The notes under the pieces are model-generated. The model did not search any database. It was not told where the DNA came from and saw nothing but the letters and a program-made list of their open reading frames with translations. A stretch of DNA of 64,000 nt from Pseudomonas segetis (GTDB taxonomy: Bacteria; Pseudomonadota; Gammaproteobacteria; Pseudomonadales; Pseudomonadaceae): assembly GCF_900188155.1 (NCBI RefSeq), contig NZ_FZOG01000002.1:1-64000 (forward strand), in the 5' to 3' direction. Every line of letters starts with the position of its first letter. The stretch's first letter is position 1. Below are positions 18,352 through 33,594 of this stretch, piece by piece. The position numbers and the translations under genes are program-made.

Positions 18352-20976
18352 TTACAGGCCTTGCTCGACAAATGTCGCAGCAAGTGCCAATGCAGCATCC
18401 ACGGCAGCGATATCTACACCACCACCTTGTGCCATATCAGGACGACCACCGCCCTTTCCTCCCACGGCTGCCGCCGCTTGCTTCATCAGGTCGCCGGCCT
18501 TGAGTTTGGCGGTCAGATCCTGAGTGACACCCGCGACCAGTACAACCTTGTCATCGAGCACCCCGCCAAGCAGGATCACTGCACTGCCGAGTTTATTCTT
18601 GAGCTGATCAACCATCGCCAGCAAAGCCTTGCCGTCAAGGCCATCAACCCGAGCACCAAGGACCTTGGCGCCTTTGATTTCAATCGCAGAACCCGCCAGG
18701 TCGTTACCGGCGGCACTGGCGGCCTTGGCCTTGAGCTGCTCGAGCTCTTTTTCCAGCTGACGGTTGCGCTCGATCACGCCTGATAGTTTATCCAGCAGGT
18801 TTTCACGGCTGCCTTTAACCAGGGCAGCCGCTTCCTTCAACTGCTCCTCGGCACTATTGAGGTAGGCCAGCGCCTGTGCACCGGTGACTGCCTCGATACG
18901 GCGAACGCCGGCCGCAACACCAGCCTCACTGGTAATCTTGAACAAGCCAATGTCTCCCGTGCGGGAAACGTGAGTGCCGCCACACAGCTCGACCGAGAAG
19001 CCACCGCCCATGGTCAGCACGCGCACATCATCGCCGTACTTCTCGCCAAACAGGGCCATGGCGCCTTTGGCTTTGGCGGTCTCGATATCGGTTTCGTCAG
19101 TCTCGACTTCGCTGTTCTTGCGCACTTCGGCGTTGACGATATCCTCCAGGGCCTTGATCTGCTCTGGCTTGATCGCTTCGAAGTGGCTGAAGTCGAAACG
19201 CAGGCGCTGGCTATCAACCAATGAACCCTTCTGGGTAACGTGTTCACCCAGCACCTGGCGCAACGCAGCATGCAACAAGTGGGTTGCAGAGTGATTCAAG
19301 GCGGTTGCCTGGCGCACATCTGCCGAGACTTCGGCCTTTACCGACGCGCCAACAGCAAGACTGCCCTGAGTGATGATGCCGTGATGCAAGAAGGCGCCGC
19401 CCGCCTTGGTGGTATCGCGCACATCAAAGCGCACCCCGGCACCTTCAAGATAACCACAATCACCAACCTGGCCGCCAGACTCTGCATAGAAAGGCGTCTG
19501 GTCAAGAACAACGACACCCTCCTCGCCCGAAGCCAGGGTCTCGACAGCCTGGCCATCCTTGAACAGGGCGATAATCTTGCCGCTGCCCGAAGTGGTCTCG
19601 TAACCGAGGAACCGCGTATCACTGTCAACCTTGACCAGGTTGTTGTAGTCCATGGCAAAGGAACTGGCCGAGCGTGCACGTTCACGCTGGGCCTGCATTT
19701 CGCGCTCAAAGCCCTCTTCGTCAATCGTCAGCTCACGCTCACGGGCGATATCAGCCGTCAGGTCGACCGGAAAACCAAAGGTGTCATACAGCTTGAACAC
19801 CACATCACCAGGAATCACCGAACCTTTGAGCTCAAGCAAGTCTTGCTCGAGGATCTTGAGGCCCTGCTCCAGGGTTTTGGCGAACTGTTCTTCTTCTGTT
19901 TTCAGGACACGCTCGATGTGCGCCTGCTGTTGCTTGAGCTCAGTGAAGGCATCTCCCATCTCAGCTACCAGCGCGGCAACGATCTTGTAGAAGAAGCTGC
20001 CCTTGGCGCCCAGCTTGTTACCGTGGCGGCAAGCACGACGTACGATGCGGCGCAGCACATAGCCACGGCCTTCATTGGACGGGGTAATGCCATCAGCGAT
20101 CAGGAAGCCGCACGAACGGATATGGTCAGCCACAACCTTCAGCGAAGCCTGGCCTTCATTGGCGCAGCCAATGGCCTTGGCCGATGCATTGAGCAGGCTC
20201 TGGAACAGATCGATGTCGTAGTTCGAGTTGACGTGCTGGAGCACCGCGCTGATGCGTTCAAGGCCCATGCCGGTATCAACGCTTGGTGCCGGCAGCGGAT
20301 GCATGACGCCATCGGCCGTGCGGTTGAACTGCATGAAAACGTTGTTCCAGATTTCGATATAGCGGTCGCCATCTTCTTCAGGCGAGCCAGGAGGACCGCC
20401 CCAGATGTGTTCGCCATGATCGAAGAAAATCTCGGTGCAGGGACCGCAAGGACCGGTATCACCCATTGCCCAGAAATTATCCGAGGCGTATGGCGCACCC
20501 TTATTGTCACCAATGCGAATCATCCGCTCAGCCGGCACACCCACCTGCTGAGTCCAGATGTCGAATGCCTCGTCGTCGCTGGCATAAACCGTGACCCAGA
20601 GTTTTTCCTTTGGCAGGTTCAGCCATTTGTCCGAAGTCAAAAACTCCCAGGCGTAATGAATCGCATCGCGCTTGAAGTAATCGCCAAAGCTGAAGTTGCC
20701 GAGCATTTCGAAGAAAGTGTGGTGACGCGCGGTATAACCGACGTTTTCCAGGTCATTGTGCTTGCCACCGGCACGCACGCATTTCTGACTGGTGGTCGCG
20801 CGGGTATAGGCGCGCTTTTCCAAGCCGAGGAAGCAGTCTTTGAACTGATTCATACCTGCGTTGGTAAACAGCAAGGTTGGGTCGTTACCCGGAATCAGCG
20901 AGCTGGAAGCAACGCGAGTGTGCCCCTTCTCTTCGAAGAAGCGGAGGAAGGCTTCACGGATTTCTGCGCTTTTCAT
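18352..20976 (-). CDS. alaS: Alanyl-tRNA synthetase
   Basis: The 874-residue protein charges tRNA-Ala. The class II catalytic core spans about residues 1-250 ([51 protein letters not shown]), the tRNA-recognition helical part about 250-460, the editing domain about 550-710 with [12 protein letters not shown] and CGGTHV as zinc ligands, and the C-Ala domain after the helical linker. ATG at 20976 ([11 protein letters not shown]) is the family start; the upstream extension is not conserved. Length is close to E. coli AlaS (876). Confidence 0.97.
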   Translation of the reverse strand: MKSAEIREAFLRFFEEKGHTRVASSSLIPGNDPTLLFTNAGMNQFKDCFLGLEKRAYTRATTSQKCVRAGGKHNDLENVGYTARHHTFFEMLGNFSFGDYFKRDAIHYAWEFLTSDKWLNLPKEKLWVTVYASDDEAFDIWTQQVGVPAERMIRIGDNKGAPYASDNFWAMGDTGPCGPCTEIFFDHGEHIWGGPPGSPEEDGDRYIEIWNNVFMQFNRTADGVMHPLPAPSVDTGMGLERISAVLQHVNSNYDIDLFQSLLNASAKAIGCANEGQASLKVVADHIRSCGFLIADGITPSNEGRGYVLRRIVRRACRHGNKLGAKGSFFYKIVAALVAEMGDAFTELKQQQAHIERVLKTEEEQFAKTLEQGLKILEQDLLELKGSVIPGDVVFKLYDTFGFPVDLTADIARERELTIDEEGFEREMQAQRERARSASSFAMDYNNLVKVDSDTRFLGYETTSGSGKIIALFKDGQAVETLASGEEGVVVLDQTPFYAESGGQVGDCGYLEGAGVRFDVRDTTKAGGAFLHHGIITQGSLAVGASVKAEVSADVRQATALNHSATHLLHAALRQVLGEHVTQKGSLVDSQRLRFDFSHFEAIKPEQIKALEDIVNAEVRKNSEVETDETDIETAKAKGAMALFGEKYGDDVRVLTMGGGFSVELCGGTHVSRTGDIGLFKITSEAGVAAGVRRIEAVTGAQALAYLNSAEEQLKEAAALVKGSRENLLDKLSGVIERNRQLEKELEQLKAKAASAAGNDLAGSAIEIKGAKVLGARVDGLDGKALLAMVDQLKNKLGSAVILLGGVLDDKVVLVAGVTQDLTAKLKAGDLMKQAAAAVGGKGGGRPDMAQGGGVDIAAVDAALALAATFVEQGL

Positions 20977-21202
20977 AGATTTTTCCACGGCATTAGGCGT
21001 TTTTGCATAACATTCCAAGGGTAGAAAGCGGCGGCCAGCATCAGCCAAAACAGCTTAAATACACTCATGACATTGAGTAAACGCGCGCTCCAGAGCAGGT
21101 TGCAGGCGCAAATTCAGCGCACGCGAACTAATACCGGAGCGGCGGCAAAGGGCCGCATTATATAGGGCCTGAGCAATCGGTACAGTGTTTGTGCGATAAA
21201 GG

Positions 21203-22207
21203 TCAAGATTGTTTGAAATCTGCAAAGCCTTTAAGCACATGCTTGATGTCATCGGCGCTGACATCCAGGTGCGTCACCATACGCAACCGTGGTGCGGCCG
21301 TAAGCTTTACACCACGCTCGGCAAGAAAGCTTTTCAGCGAGTTTGCCTGCTCACCGACCTGCGCATACACCATGTTGGTCTGCACCGGCTCCACGCTGTA
21401 ACCCAGCGCACGCAAGCCCTCACCGAGCGCCTGGGCATTGGCATGATCCTGAGCAAGGCGTTCGACCTGATGCTCCAGGGCATACAACCCGGCAGCCGCG
21501 AGCAAACCGGCCTGGCGCATGCCACCACCCACCATCTTGCGCAGGCGCCTGGCCTTGCAGATCAATTCATCACTGCCGCAAAGCACAGAGCCCACGGGAG
21601 CACCGAGGCCTTTGGACAGGCACACCGATACCGAATCAAAGTGACGAGTGATTTGCAACGGATCGACACCCAGCTTGACCGAGGCGTTGTACAAGCGCGC
21701 ACCATCGAGATGCAGGCTCAAGCCATGCTTGTGGGTGAACTCACGCGCGGCAGCCAGGTAGTCCAGCGGCAAGACTTTACCCTGCATGGTGTTTTCCAGC
21801 GCCAGCAAGCGGGTGCGGGCAAAATGGAAATCATCCATCTTGATCGCTGCGGCCACCTTGGCCAGATCCAGTGAACCATCGGCTTCACCTTCAATAGGCT
21901 GTGGCTGGATCGACCCCAGCACTGCAGCGCCACCGCCTTCATACTTATAGGTGTGCGCTTGCTGGCCAACGATATATTCATCACCCCGCTGACAATGCGC
22001 CATCAGCCCAAGCAGGTTGCTCATGGTTCCAGTCGGGACAAAAAGACCAGCAGCAAAGCCAAGCTTATCCGCCAAGTAGGTTTCAAGGCGGGTGACGCTT
22101 GGGTCTTCGCCATAGACATCGTCACCCAGCTCTGCAGCCTGCATCGCCTCGCGCATGCCCGGGGTTGGTAATGTAACTGTATCGCTACGTAGATCGATAA
22201 TTGGCAT
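21203..22207 (-). CDS. ltaE: Low-specificity L-threonine aldolase
   Basis: The 334-residue PLP enzyme splits L-threonine and L-allo-threonine to glycine and acetaldehyde. The N-terminus DLRSDTVTLPTPGMREAM is diagnostic, GDDVYGEDPSVTRLE follows at about 28-43, and SVCLSKGLGAPVGSVL near residue 195 carries the PLP-binding lysine. An AAGGAAC stands before the ATG. It lies between alaS and the aru operon and on the same strand, but with about 120 bases on the aru side, so it need not be part of that operon. Confidence 0.93.
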   Translation of the reverse strand: MPIIDLRSDTVTLPTPGMREAMQAAELGDDVYGEDPSVTRLETYLADKLGFAAGLFVPTGTMSNLLGLMAHCQRGDEYIVGQQAHTYKYEGGGAAVLGSIQPQPIEGEADGSLDLAKVAAAIKMDDFHFARTRLLALENTMQGKVLPLDYLAAAREFTHKHGLSLHLDGARLYNASVKLGVDPLQITRHFDSVSVCLSKGLGAPVGSVLCGSDELICKARRLRKMVGGGMRQAGLLAAAGLYALEHQVERLAQDHANAQALGEGLRALGYSVEPVQTNMVYAQVGEQANSLKSFLAERGVKLTAAPRLRMVTHLDVSADDIKHVLKGFADFKQS

Positions 22208-22329
22208 GGACTGAGTTCCTTGAAGTCTGCGACAGTGGCTAAACCCAGATGCTAAAGGCTGCCAGCCCGACTCACAAGGTACAGTTAAGGCCGATATTGG
22301 CCGGTGGCGACTCCTCGAGCGGTGCTAGG

Positions 22330-23337
22330 TTAGAGCAGATCAGCCGCATTGCTCGGCACTATCAAAATCGCGGCGCGCAAGCCGTTCTTCACCGCAGGAT
22401 TGGGGAAAATGACCCGCTCGCCCTTTTCAATGACCCAGGTTGCACCACCAGCGTCCTCGGCCAACAAGTAGCCAAGCGGCAGTTCGCTGAAGTTCTCGAT
22501 ATCGTCAGGCAAATGCAGCTTGAACGCATCGCTGCGCTTGATCACCTCGCGCGAAACCCTGAAAACCTGCAGGCCATCAAGCCCAACGGGCTCATCCTCA
22601 GGCTCCTGGCCTTCGATAATTTGCTGGATGCGTGCCTCGAGCAAATCCAGGTTAACCAACTGGTTTTCGCCAAAGGCCCGGGCCTTGCCCAGCTCCAGGG
22701 TGAAGGCTTCGGCATTGAGGGTTTCGTAGGTAAAGGCGCTGAAGGTAATTGAACCCTTGCGTTGCAAGAGCACCGCATCTATACCGCCAGCATTCAAACG
22801 CTGCAGCTCTCGCTGCGAATGCGAGCGCCCTTCGGCCCAGGGATAGATCGCGAACTGTTCGATTTTTGAACCACGGATTGCCGTGTGCAAATCATAATGC
22901 AGGCGCGAGCGCTCAGGCTCGCGGAAAAAGGCGCTTGCCAGGTGCTCAAGCTCACTGGCTCGAATCGCCTCGAACCCCTCGGCCTGCTCATGACGGCCAT
23001 TAAACAAGCGATTGAGGTCTTGCTCTACATAACGCTCGCCTTGGCGAATGGCTTGCGGGTTACCAAACAGTATCAATATTCGCACCCGCGGCTTGATCTC
23101 ACCACGGGCAATGCCATGCAGCAATCGGTCGAGCAACTCGATAGGCGCGGTCTCATTACCGTGAACACCGGCAGACAACAGCAGGTCAAGGCCATTGTCC
23201 TTGCCCGCCGGCGGGGTGACTTCCAGTGCCCCCTCGGCCAACCAACGCAAACGCGTGCCTTCGGTAGTTACCTGGATCTTAGTTGCAGGCTCGCGCCCGG
23301 CCAACGTCAGCTCAAGCAATTTTCCTAAGGCAAGCAT
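22330..23337 (-). CDS. astE: Succinylglutamate desuccinylase (AstE/AruE)
   Basis: The 335-residue zinc hydrolase releases glutamate and succinate in the last step of the arginine succinyltransferase pathway. [11 protein letters not shown] (near residue 60) supplies zinc ligands His and Glu, and DLHTAIRGS (near 150) supplies the third ligand. ATG at 23337 ([14 protein letters not shown]) was preferred to 23349 because the family begins there and GGAG lies nine bases upstream. It is the last gene of the aru set. Confidence 0.95.
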   Translation of the reverse strand: MLALGKLLELTLAGREPATKIQVTTEGTRLRWLAEGALEVTPPAGKDNGLDLLLSAGVHGNETAPIELLDRLLHGIARGEIKPRVRILILFGNPQAIRQGERYVEQDLNRLFNGRHEQAEGFEAIRASELEHLASAFFREPERSRLHYDLHTAIRGSKIEQFAIYPWAEGRSHSQRELQRLNAGGIDAVLLQRKGSITFSAFTYETLNAEAFTLELGKARAFGENQLVNLDLLEARIQQIIEGQEPEDEPVGLDGLQVFRVSREVIKRSDAFKLHLPDDIENFSELPLGYLLAEDAGGATWVIEKGERVIFPNPAVKNGLRAAILIVPSNAADLL

Positions 23338-23429
23338 ATAAAACTCCAATTATCTGCCCGGAGAGCCCTGGCCAAGGCCAGGTCTTCCAGAGGTTCAGCT
23401 ATCTACCCGTTCTGCGGCAACAGCCTGGC

Positions 23430-23717
23430 TTAGTGATTGCAGTCTGGACCGTGCACATGGCCCTCGCCATCATCAAGGTCGGCACTTTCCATTTCCAGCT
23501 CCAGGCTGACCAGGTTGGTCGCCAATGGGCGCAGCAGCAGATTGGCATATTCGGTATCACCTTCAGCCACATCAACCCCGATCATCAATTGGTTGTTACC
23601 CACTTGCTGAATCCATACTTCCTTACCCTGCCAGACCACAGCAAAGCGCGTGCAGGAGGTTTCCAGCTGTGTGCCGTCTGTGTCTTCAAGAATCAGTTGC
23701 AGGGCGTCATTGGACAT
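23430..23717 (-). CDS. Small conserved protein inside the aru operon (unknown function)
   Basis: The 95-residue acidic protein sits between astB and astE, only 14 bases from astB, and is therefore in the operon. It reads as a small beta-rich domain (QLILEDTDGTQLETSCTRFA, VVWQGKEVWIQQVGNNQLMI) and ends GHVHGPDCNH, a His/Cys-rich tail that could bind a metal. I recall a gene of unknown function in the same place in P. aeruginosa; it is sometimes labelled a topoisomerase in databases, which the sequence does not support. ATG at 23717 is preferred (AGAGAG upstream). Confidence 0.75.
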   Translation of the reverse strand: MSNDALQLILEDTDGTQLETSCTRFAVVWQGKEVWIQQVGNNQLMIGVDVAEGDTEYANLLLRPLATNLVSLELEMESADLDDGEGHVHGPDCNH

Positions 23718-23731
23718 TATCAAAACTCTCT

Positions 23732-26547
<2,816 letters not shown>

Positions 26548-26612
26548 CTACCACTCCCAGCAATTCTCGTGGCCCGACGAAACGTCGACCCCTGATTCGT
26601 GTTAGCGCCGGC

Positions 26613-27629
26613 TCAACCGCGCGCCGACAAACTGACTGCCCGCACTTGATCGCCCGCCGACAGCTGCAAACGCTTGGCGGTCAAGGCATCGACCACCAAT
26701 GTGCCGGCCGCCAGGCGTGCCGGCGCAGCCGTAATCCGGCAATTCTCGCGCTTGCGGTTATGCATGACGAAAGGGCTGGCATCGTCGCCCGGCGTACCAA
26801 TGGCCAATACCAGTGTCTGGCTGTCACGCACGGCGCGGATCTTTTGAGTTTCCGCCTCGATAGCAGGGCCTGCATCGAAAATATCAACATAGCCCTGGTA
26901 GCTGAACCCCTCGCCCTTGAGCATGGTCAGCGCAGGTTCGGTATCGGGATGAACCCGGCCGATGCTGTTACGCGCATCTTCGGAGAGAAAGCAGGTATAG
27001 AGCGGAAACTTGGGCATCAGCTCAGCGATAAATGATTTGTTGCCCACGCCGGTGAGGTAGTCCGCCTGGCTGAACTCCATCTTGAAGAAGTGTCTTCCCA
27101 GGCTCTCCCAGAACGGCGAACGCCCCTGCTCATCCGACATGCCACGCATCTCGGCCATCACCTTGTCGCCAAACAACTCGGGAAACTCGGCAATAAACAT
27201 GAAGCGCGCCTTCGACAGCATGCGGCCATTGATACCGGTGCGGTGGTCGGCACGCAGAAACAGCGAGCACAGTTCCGAGTTGCCGGTCAGGTCGTTGGCC
27301 AGAAACAGCGTCGGGATCTGCCGGTGGATATTCAACTCTTGCGAGGCACTGACCGTCAGCCCGACACGGTAGTTGTACCAAGGCTCACGCAGACCAACCG
27401 CGCCGGCAATGGCGGAAATACCAACCACCTCGCCTTCGTCGGTTTCGAGGACGAACAGGTAATCGGCATCACCGCGCTCGGCTTCGCCGCGAAAGGTCTT
27501 TTCAGCCCAGCCGACTCGGTGCGCCAGGCGCGCCTCGTTGGCTGGCAATGTAGTCAAGCCTGCGCCAGTGCTGCGCGCCAGGTCGATCAGGGCCGCGAGA
27601 TCGGCACTGCGTACGGGACGAACGATCAT
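26613..27629 (-). CDS. aruG: Arginine N-succinyltransferase, AruG-type subunit
   Basis: The 338-residue protein is one of two homologous subunits of arginine/ornithine N-succinyltransferase in Pseudomonas, the committed step of the AST pathway. It opens with IVRPVRSADLAALIDLA and carries the GNAT-like core (MKARFMFIAEFPELF-like segment near 180, GRHFFKMEFSQADYL near 196-210, YVDIFDAGPAIEAE near 250). The gene starts nine bases after aruF ends, with AAGGAGTCAG before the ATG, consistent with coupled expression of both subunits. Confidence 0.93.
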   Translation of the reverse strand: MIVRPVRSADLAALIDLARSTGAGLTTLPANEARLAHRVGWAEKTFRGEAERGDADYLFVLETDEGEVVGISAIAGAVGLREPWYNYRVGLTVSASQELNIHRQIPTLFLANDLTGNSELCSLFLRADHRTGINGRMLSKARFMFIAEFPELFGDKVMAEMRGMSDEQGRSPFWESLGRHFFKMEFSQADYLTGVGNKSFIAELMPKFPLYTCFLSEDARNSIGRVHPDTEPALTMLKGEGFSYQGYVDIFDAGPAIEAETQKIRAVRDSQTLVLAIGTPGDDASPFVMHNRKRENCRITAAPARLAAGTLVVDALTAKRLQLSAGDQVRAVSLSARG

Positions 27630-27638
27630 GCTGACTCC

Positions 27639-28658
27639 TTAAATCGCGACCAGACGGACGCTGACGCCTTCACCGACACCCAAGACATCGGCGGTTTGCA
27701 AATCAAGAGTGACCGGACGACCCGGCACCCAATCCAGCTCGACGACTATGGCGCGGAAATCCTGCAATTGGCCGTTACTGACCAAATACATGCGTCCGCC
27801 ACCTTGCTCGCGCTCACCCAGCAACACAGGCACCATCCGGCTCTGGGCGATGGTACGAATACCCGAGGTGCGGGCGTGCAAGGTAGGCCCACCGTCGAAA
27901 ATATCGATGTAGTGATCAGTCTCGAAGCCTTCGCGCATCAGGATATCGAAGGTGATTTGCGCACGCGGATGCACCTGCCCCATGGCTTCTTGAGCGCTGT
28001 CAGGCAGGAGCGGAACGTATATAGGGTAATGTGGCATCAACTCGGCGAGAAAAGTACGGCTCTTCAAGCCACACAAGCGTTCGGCCTCGGCGTAGTTCAT
28101 GTCGAAGAAGTTACGTCCGACCGCATCCCAGAACGGCGAGTCACCCGAATCATCGCTGTAGCCCACGATCTCGACCACAACCGCATCGGCAAACCGCTCT
28201 GGATGGGTGGCGACAAACAACAGGCGGGCGCGGGAGTTAAGCTCGGCAAACACGGTACTGACCAACGGCCGCTCGACATAAAAGCTGGTCAGCAGGCTAT
28301 TGCCGGTCAGGTCGTGGCACAACGAAAGCACGTGGGTCTTGTTGTGAATCTTCAGCTCGCGCGAGTTATGCACGAAGGTTTCGTTGCGAAAGCTGTAGAA
28401 GGGTTCTGAATAACCGGTCGAAGCCATGATCCCCGAGCAGCCGACCAGGCGACCTGTCTCGGTGTCTTCGAGCACAAAGAAATAGCTTTCTTCGCCGTTA
28501 AAGCTGACTTCAGCCGCGAACGAGGCTTCGGACGCCTCGATTTTATCGCTAAGGCGGCCAACGTCGTCCGGCAGTGAAGTCACACCAACCGGGCTGTCCG
28601 CGGCCAGACGCTGTACTTCCGCAAGGTCAGCCATTTGCGCGGGGCGCATCACCAGCAT
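27639..28658 (-). CDS. aruF: Arginine N-succinyltransferase, AruF-type subunit
   Basis: The 339-residue subunit is paralogous to AruG and pairs with it to succinylate arginine or ornithine. Shared landmarks are the start MLVMRPAQMADLAEVQRLA, VGRNFFDMNYAEAERL near 190, and HYIDIFDGGPTLHA near 255. ATG at 28658 was chosen because AGGAG lies upstream; a longer frame would add unconserved residues. A 200-base gap separates it from aruC upstream, enough for a secondary promoter. Confidence 0.93.
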   Translation of the reverse strand: MLVMRPAQMADLAEVQRLAADSPVGVTSLPDDVGRLSDKIEASEASFAAEVSFNGEESYFFVLEDTETGRLVGCSGIMASTGYSEPFYSFRNETFVHNSRELKIHNKTHVLSLCHDLTGNSLLTSFYVERPLVSTVFAELNSRARLLFVATHPERFADAVVVEIVGYSDDSGDSPFWDAVGRNFFDMNYAEAERLCGLKSRTFLAELMPHYPIYVPLLPDSAQEAMGQVHPRAQITFDILMREGFETDHYIDIFDGGPTLHARTSGIRTIAQSRMVPVLLGEREQGGGRMYLVSNGQLQDFRAIVVELDWVPGRPVTLDLQTADVLGVGEGVSVRLVAI

Positions 28659-28858
28659 GGTGTCACTCCTATCAAGAAAAGCCCCAGAACACTCGCGCAG
28701 AGTGGCCTGGAGAAAACTGCAACCAATGGCAGCAGCACACAAGATGATTCATCCATGAGCGAACTTCAGGCGATCCATGCGGCCGAGGCACGCGCCTGGA
28801 GCAAACAACAGGACAACTCACCCGCATAGCGTCTAAACGAATTGCGGGTGAGCGCCAA

Positions 28859-30313
<1,455 letters not shown>

Positions 30314-31522
30314 TTAAACCGGTATCTGCGTCACCGGTAGCGCTATTGGGTCAGAGGCAGTGCCCAACGACAAAAAGGTGCAGAGCCTGGCCTTCTGCGC
30401 CATCGCATCCTGGTAGCCCAATTCGATCAACTCGCGGCAATAACCGGGCTCGAACAATAAATAACTGAGCACACCAGCGCCGCTGTCACGCGTGGCGCCC
30501 GGACCACGCAAGAACAGGCGCACCGAGGCCGGCATTTCCCGGCGATGGCGCGCGGCTATCTCATCCAGTGGCTGACTTGGCGCTATCACCAACACCTCCA
30601 CCGGCTTGAGATTGCTTGAATTCTGTTGCTCCGGGGTGATCATGCGACTCAAGTGGTTGATTCTTTCCAACAGCTCGATATCCGCCTCAAGACGATCAAT
30701 AAAGGTGCTGTTGAGCAGATGCCCACTGATCTGCGCCAGCGTTGGCGGCTTCGCGGCACCGCTGTGCCTTGGCATATGGATGGCGCGCTCTTGCTGAAAG
30801 TGATCGCTCACCCCCACCACGAGCACCCGGTTGGCTCCCAGGTGCAAGGCCGGGCTGATGGGCGCAGACTGACGCACCGCACCGTCGCCAAAGTATTCGT
30901 TATTGATCTTGACCGGTGCAAACAGCAGCGGAATTGCCGAACTGGCCAGCAAGTGATCCAGGCCCAGGCGAGTTGGAATCCCAATGCGCCGATGCCTGAA
31001 CCAGGAATCGATGGTTGAACGACCCTGATAAAAGGTCACAGCCTGCCCCGAGTCGTAGCCAAAGGCTGTAACCGCCACCGCATTAAGCTTGCGGCTACGC
31101 ACCGCTGCGGATATCCCGCTGAAATCCAGCTCACGGGCCAGCAACTCTTTTAGCGGCGAGCTATTAAGCAGCGCCACGGGAACCTGCCCGCCAAGGCCCA
31201 GCATGCTATTGCCAATGAACCGGCTCGCCTGCGCCAGCACTCCAGACCAGTCACTGCGATACACCGAAGCCGTGCTGAAACCTTGCCAAACACTGCTGAG
31301 TCGCTGAACAGCCTGGGCAAAATGCATCGCCCCGCACGCCAGGCTCACGGCATTGATAGCCCCTGCAGAAGTGCCGACTATGACTGGAAATGGATTGTTT
31401 TGCGGGTCTGGCAGCAAATCGGCGATAGCCGCCAATACGCCAACCTGATAGGCCGCCCGGGCCCCGCCACCCGAGAGAATCAACCCGGTAACGGCGTCAT
31501 TTGCGCTAGGCGTGATACTCAT
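30314..31522 (-). CDS. Patatin-like phospholipase
   Basis: The 402-residue protein has the patatin motifs: the oxyanion loop LSGGGARAAYQVG near residues 17-29, the nucleophile elbow GTSAGA near 50 with the catalytic Ser, and the catalytic Asp in GDGAVRQSAPISPA near 210. It is therefore a Ser-Asp lipid acyl hydrolase, probably cytoplasmic or peripheral. The C-terminal 150 residues include a DUF3336-free helical region ending in a second motif, LLERINHLSR. ATG at 31522 with AAGG seven bases upstream is preferred to the GTG at 31528. It lies between aruC and lpxL on the same strand without an obvious operon link. Confidence 0.9.
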   Translation of the reverse strand: MSITPSANDAVTGLILSGGGARAAYQVGVLAAIADLLPDPQNNPFPVIVGTSAGAINAVSLACGAMHFAQAVQRLSSVWQGFSTASVYRSDWSGVLAQASRFIGNSMLGLGGQVPVALLNSSPLKELLARELDFSGISAAVRSRKLNAVAVTAFGYDSGQAVTFYQGRSTIDSWFRHRRIGIPTRLGLDHLLASSAIPLLFAPVKINNEYFGDGAVRQSAPISPALHLGANRVLVVGVSDHFQQERAIHMPRHSGAAKPPTLAQISGHLLNSTFIDRLEADIELLERINHLSRMITPEQQNSSNLKPVEVLVIAPSQPLDEIAARHRREMPASVRLFLRGPGATRDSGAGVLSYLLFEPGYCRELIELGYQDAMAQKARLCTFLSLGTASDPIALPVTQIPV

Positions 31523-31570
31523 CCGCACACCTTAAATAGTCCTGCCAGTAAAGAGTCGATTCGCCATGCC

Positions 31571-32509
31571 CTACTTGCGCTTGCGCTTTTTATAGAGTTT
31601 TGCCTCGCCCGGCGGGCGCGTCTTGAAGCGTCGATGCGCCCACAGGTACTGCTCGGGGCAGGCACTGACAGCTTGCTCGACCCATTGGTTGATGCGCAAG
31701 CAATCTGCTTCTTCACTTTCACCCGGGAAATCACTCAGCGGCGGGTGAATCACCAGGCGGTAACCGCTGCCGTCGGCCAGGCGCTCCTGAGTGAAGGGCA
31801 ACACCCGAGCACGTCCCAGGCGAGCGAATTTGGTTGTCGCAGTAACGGTTGCGGCCTGAACCCCAAACAAGGGTACGAAAATACTCTGCTTGCGCCCGTA
31901 ATCCTGATCAGGCGCGTACCAGATGGCGCGACCGGCACGCAGCACCTTGAGCATGGCGCGCACATCCTCACGCTCGATCGCAGTGGCATCAAGGTTATGC
32001 CGCTCACGCCCGCGCCGCTGTATATAGTCGAACAACGGGTTGTCGTGCTCGCGGTACATGCCGTCAATCGTATGCTGCTGGCCCAAGAGCGCAGCCCCGA
32101 TCTCCAGGGTCGTGAAATGCAGCGCCATCAAGATCACGCCCTGACCTTCAGCCTGGGCTTGCTGCAAGTGCTCAATGCCCTCGACCTTGGCCAGCTTCGC
32201 CAGGCGCGACCGCGACCACCACCAACTCATGGCCATTTCAAAAAAGGCAATGCCGGTGGAGGCGAAATTTTCACGAATCAAACGCTCGCGTTCGGCATTG
32301 CCCATCTGCGGGTAGCACAACTGCAGGTTACGCGTGATGATTTCGCAGCGTTCCCTGGCAAAGACCTGCATTACCGCGCCGAGCATACGCCCCAGCCAAA
32401 GCAAGGCCTTGTACGGCAACTGTACGATCAGCCATAGCAGGCCAAGCCCCAGCCAAAGCGGCCAAAACCTCGGATGCAGAAACTCGCGGCGAAACACGGG
32501 ACGATCCAT
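31571..32509 (-). CDS. lpxL: Lipid A biosynthesis lauroyl acyltransferase (LpxL/HtrB family)
   Basis: The 312-residue inner-membrane enzyme adds a secondary acyl chain to Kdo-lipid A or its precursor. The N-terminus FRREFLHPRFWPLWLGLGLL is typical, followed by a membrane helix (about 15-35); ALHFTTLEIG near residue 127 is the HX4(D/E) catalytic motif, and WYAPDQDYG near 197 is also conserved. ATG at 32509 (MDRPVFRREF) is the family start. A basic tail ends the protein (KKRKRK). It is divergent from minC. Confidence 0.92.
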   Translation of the reverse strand: MDRPVFRREFLHPRFWPLWLGLGLLWLIVQLPYKALLWLGRMLGAVMQVFARERCEIITRNLQLCYPQMGNAERERLIRENFASTGIAFFEMAMSWWWSRSRLAKLAKVEGIEHLQQAQAEGQGVILMALHFTTLEIGAALLGQQHTIDGMYREHDNPLFDYIQRRGRERHNLDATAIEREDVRAMLKVLRAGRAIWYAPDQDYGRKQSIFVPLFGVQAATVTATTKFARLGRARVLPFTQERLADGSGYRLVIHPPLSDFPGESEEADCLRINQWVEQAVSACPEQYLWAHRRFKTRPPGEAKLYKKRKRK

Positions 32510-32746
32510 GAACAATTCCAATCCAAAACACAATAGCTGGGCATTCTATCAGGACTTTTCCTCGGGCCTGTTGTCTATGCCGATGTGCGAGAATGGTCCC
32601 GCAACTTCAAACCCCATCGCGGCTGCCTGTCCATGCCCAGGTTTTGCCAGGTAAATCGGCTGGCCGCTTGCGGCTCGACAAGGTTCTCGCTATAAACCCC
32701 ACACTACTCGCGCTGCAGTTCAACCAAAAGGCGTTCCAGGCACACC

Positions 32747-33493
32747 ATGAGTCAAGCTGACCTTCTCGACCAAGTTCCAGTTTTCCAACTAAAGGGCAGC
32801 ATGCTGGCCATCACCGTGATGGAGTTGTCGCGCAACGACAGCGCGCTGCTTGATCAGCAACTGGCCGCAAAAGTCGCCCAGGCACCTAATTTCTTCAGCA
32901 ACACCCCGCTGGTGCTAGCGGTGGACAAACTGCCCGCCGCCGAAGCCAAGCTCGATCTCAGCGAGTTGATCGCCGTATGCCGCAAGCATGGCCTGCGTAC
33001 CCTGGCCGTGCGCGCCAGCAGCGAAGAACATATCGCAGCCGCCAATGCCCTGGACCTGCCCGTACTGCCGCCCTCCGGTGCTCGCGAACGACCACTCGAC
33101 CCGGCACCCGCGCCCGTCGAGAAAAAACCTGAAAAACCACAAAAACCCGCCGAGCCCGAACATAAACCGACTAAAGTGGTGACCAGCCCTGTACGTGGCG
33201 GCCAACAAGTCTACGCTCAAGGCTCGGATCTACTGGTCCTGGCACCGGTCAGCGCCGGAGCGGAACTTCTGGCCGATGGCAACATCCATGTTTACGCACC
33301 TATGCGCGGGCGCGCCCTTGCCGGAATCAAGGGCAATCTCAAAGCGCGTATATTCTGCCAGCAACTGGGCGCAGAGCTGCTCTCGATTGCCGGCCATTAC
33401 AAGGTGTCCGAAGATCTTCGGCGCGATCCGTTGTGGGGTAAGGGGGTTCATGTCAGCTTGTCTGGTGACGAGTTGAACATCACTCGGCTTTAA
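32747..33493 (+). CDS. minC: Septum-site determining protein MinC
   Basis: The 248-residue division inhibitor blocks FtsZ assembly at the poles. The N-terminal domain (about residues 1-105, [29 protein letters not shown]) antagonises FtsZ; after a Pro/Lys-rich linker (about 115-145) the C-terminal beta-helix (about 148-248, [36 protein letters not shown]) dimerises and binds MinD. First gene of minCDE, with 101 bases before minD. Confidence 0.97.
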   Translation: MSQADLLDQVPVFQLKGSMLAITVMELSRNDSALLDQQLAAKVAQAPNFFSNTPLVLAVDKLPAAEAKLDLSELIAVCRKHGLRTLAVRASSEEHIAAANALDLPVLPPSGARERPLDPAPAPVEKKPEKPQKPAEPEHKPTKVVTSPVRGGQQVYAQGSDLLVLAPVSAGAELLADGNIHVYAPMRGRALAGIKGNLKARIFCQQLGAELLSIAGHYKVSEDLRRDPLWGKGVHVSLSGDELNITRL

Positions 33494-33594
33494 CGGATAC
33501 TGCCGCCAATTTCCGGGACACATATAAGGGCATCTGGACGCCTCGAACGGCTGAACGATTCCCGCTTTTATTTCACATTTTGGGGTGAATCACC

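Noticed and set aside
19240..21024. A 594-codon open frame antisense to alaS
   Set aside because: It mirrors the alaS reading frame and has no recognisable domains or ribosome site.
28755..28829. A 24-codon plus-strand frame (MSELQAIHAAEARAW) between aruF and aruC
   Set aside because: Too short, no ribosome site, and it lies in a probable leader region of a leftward operon.
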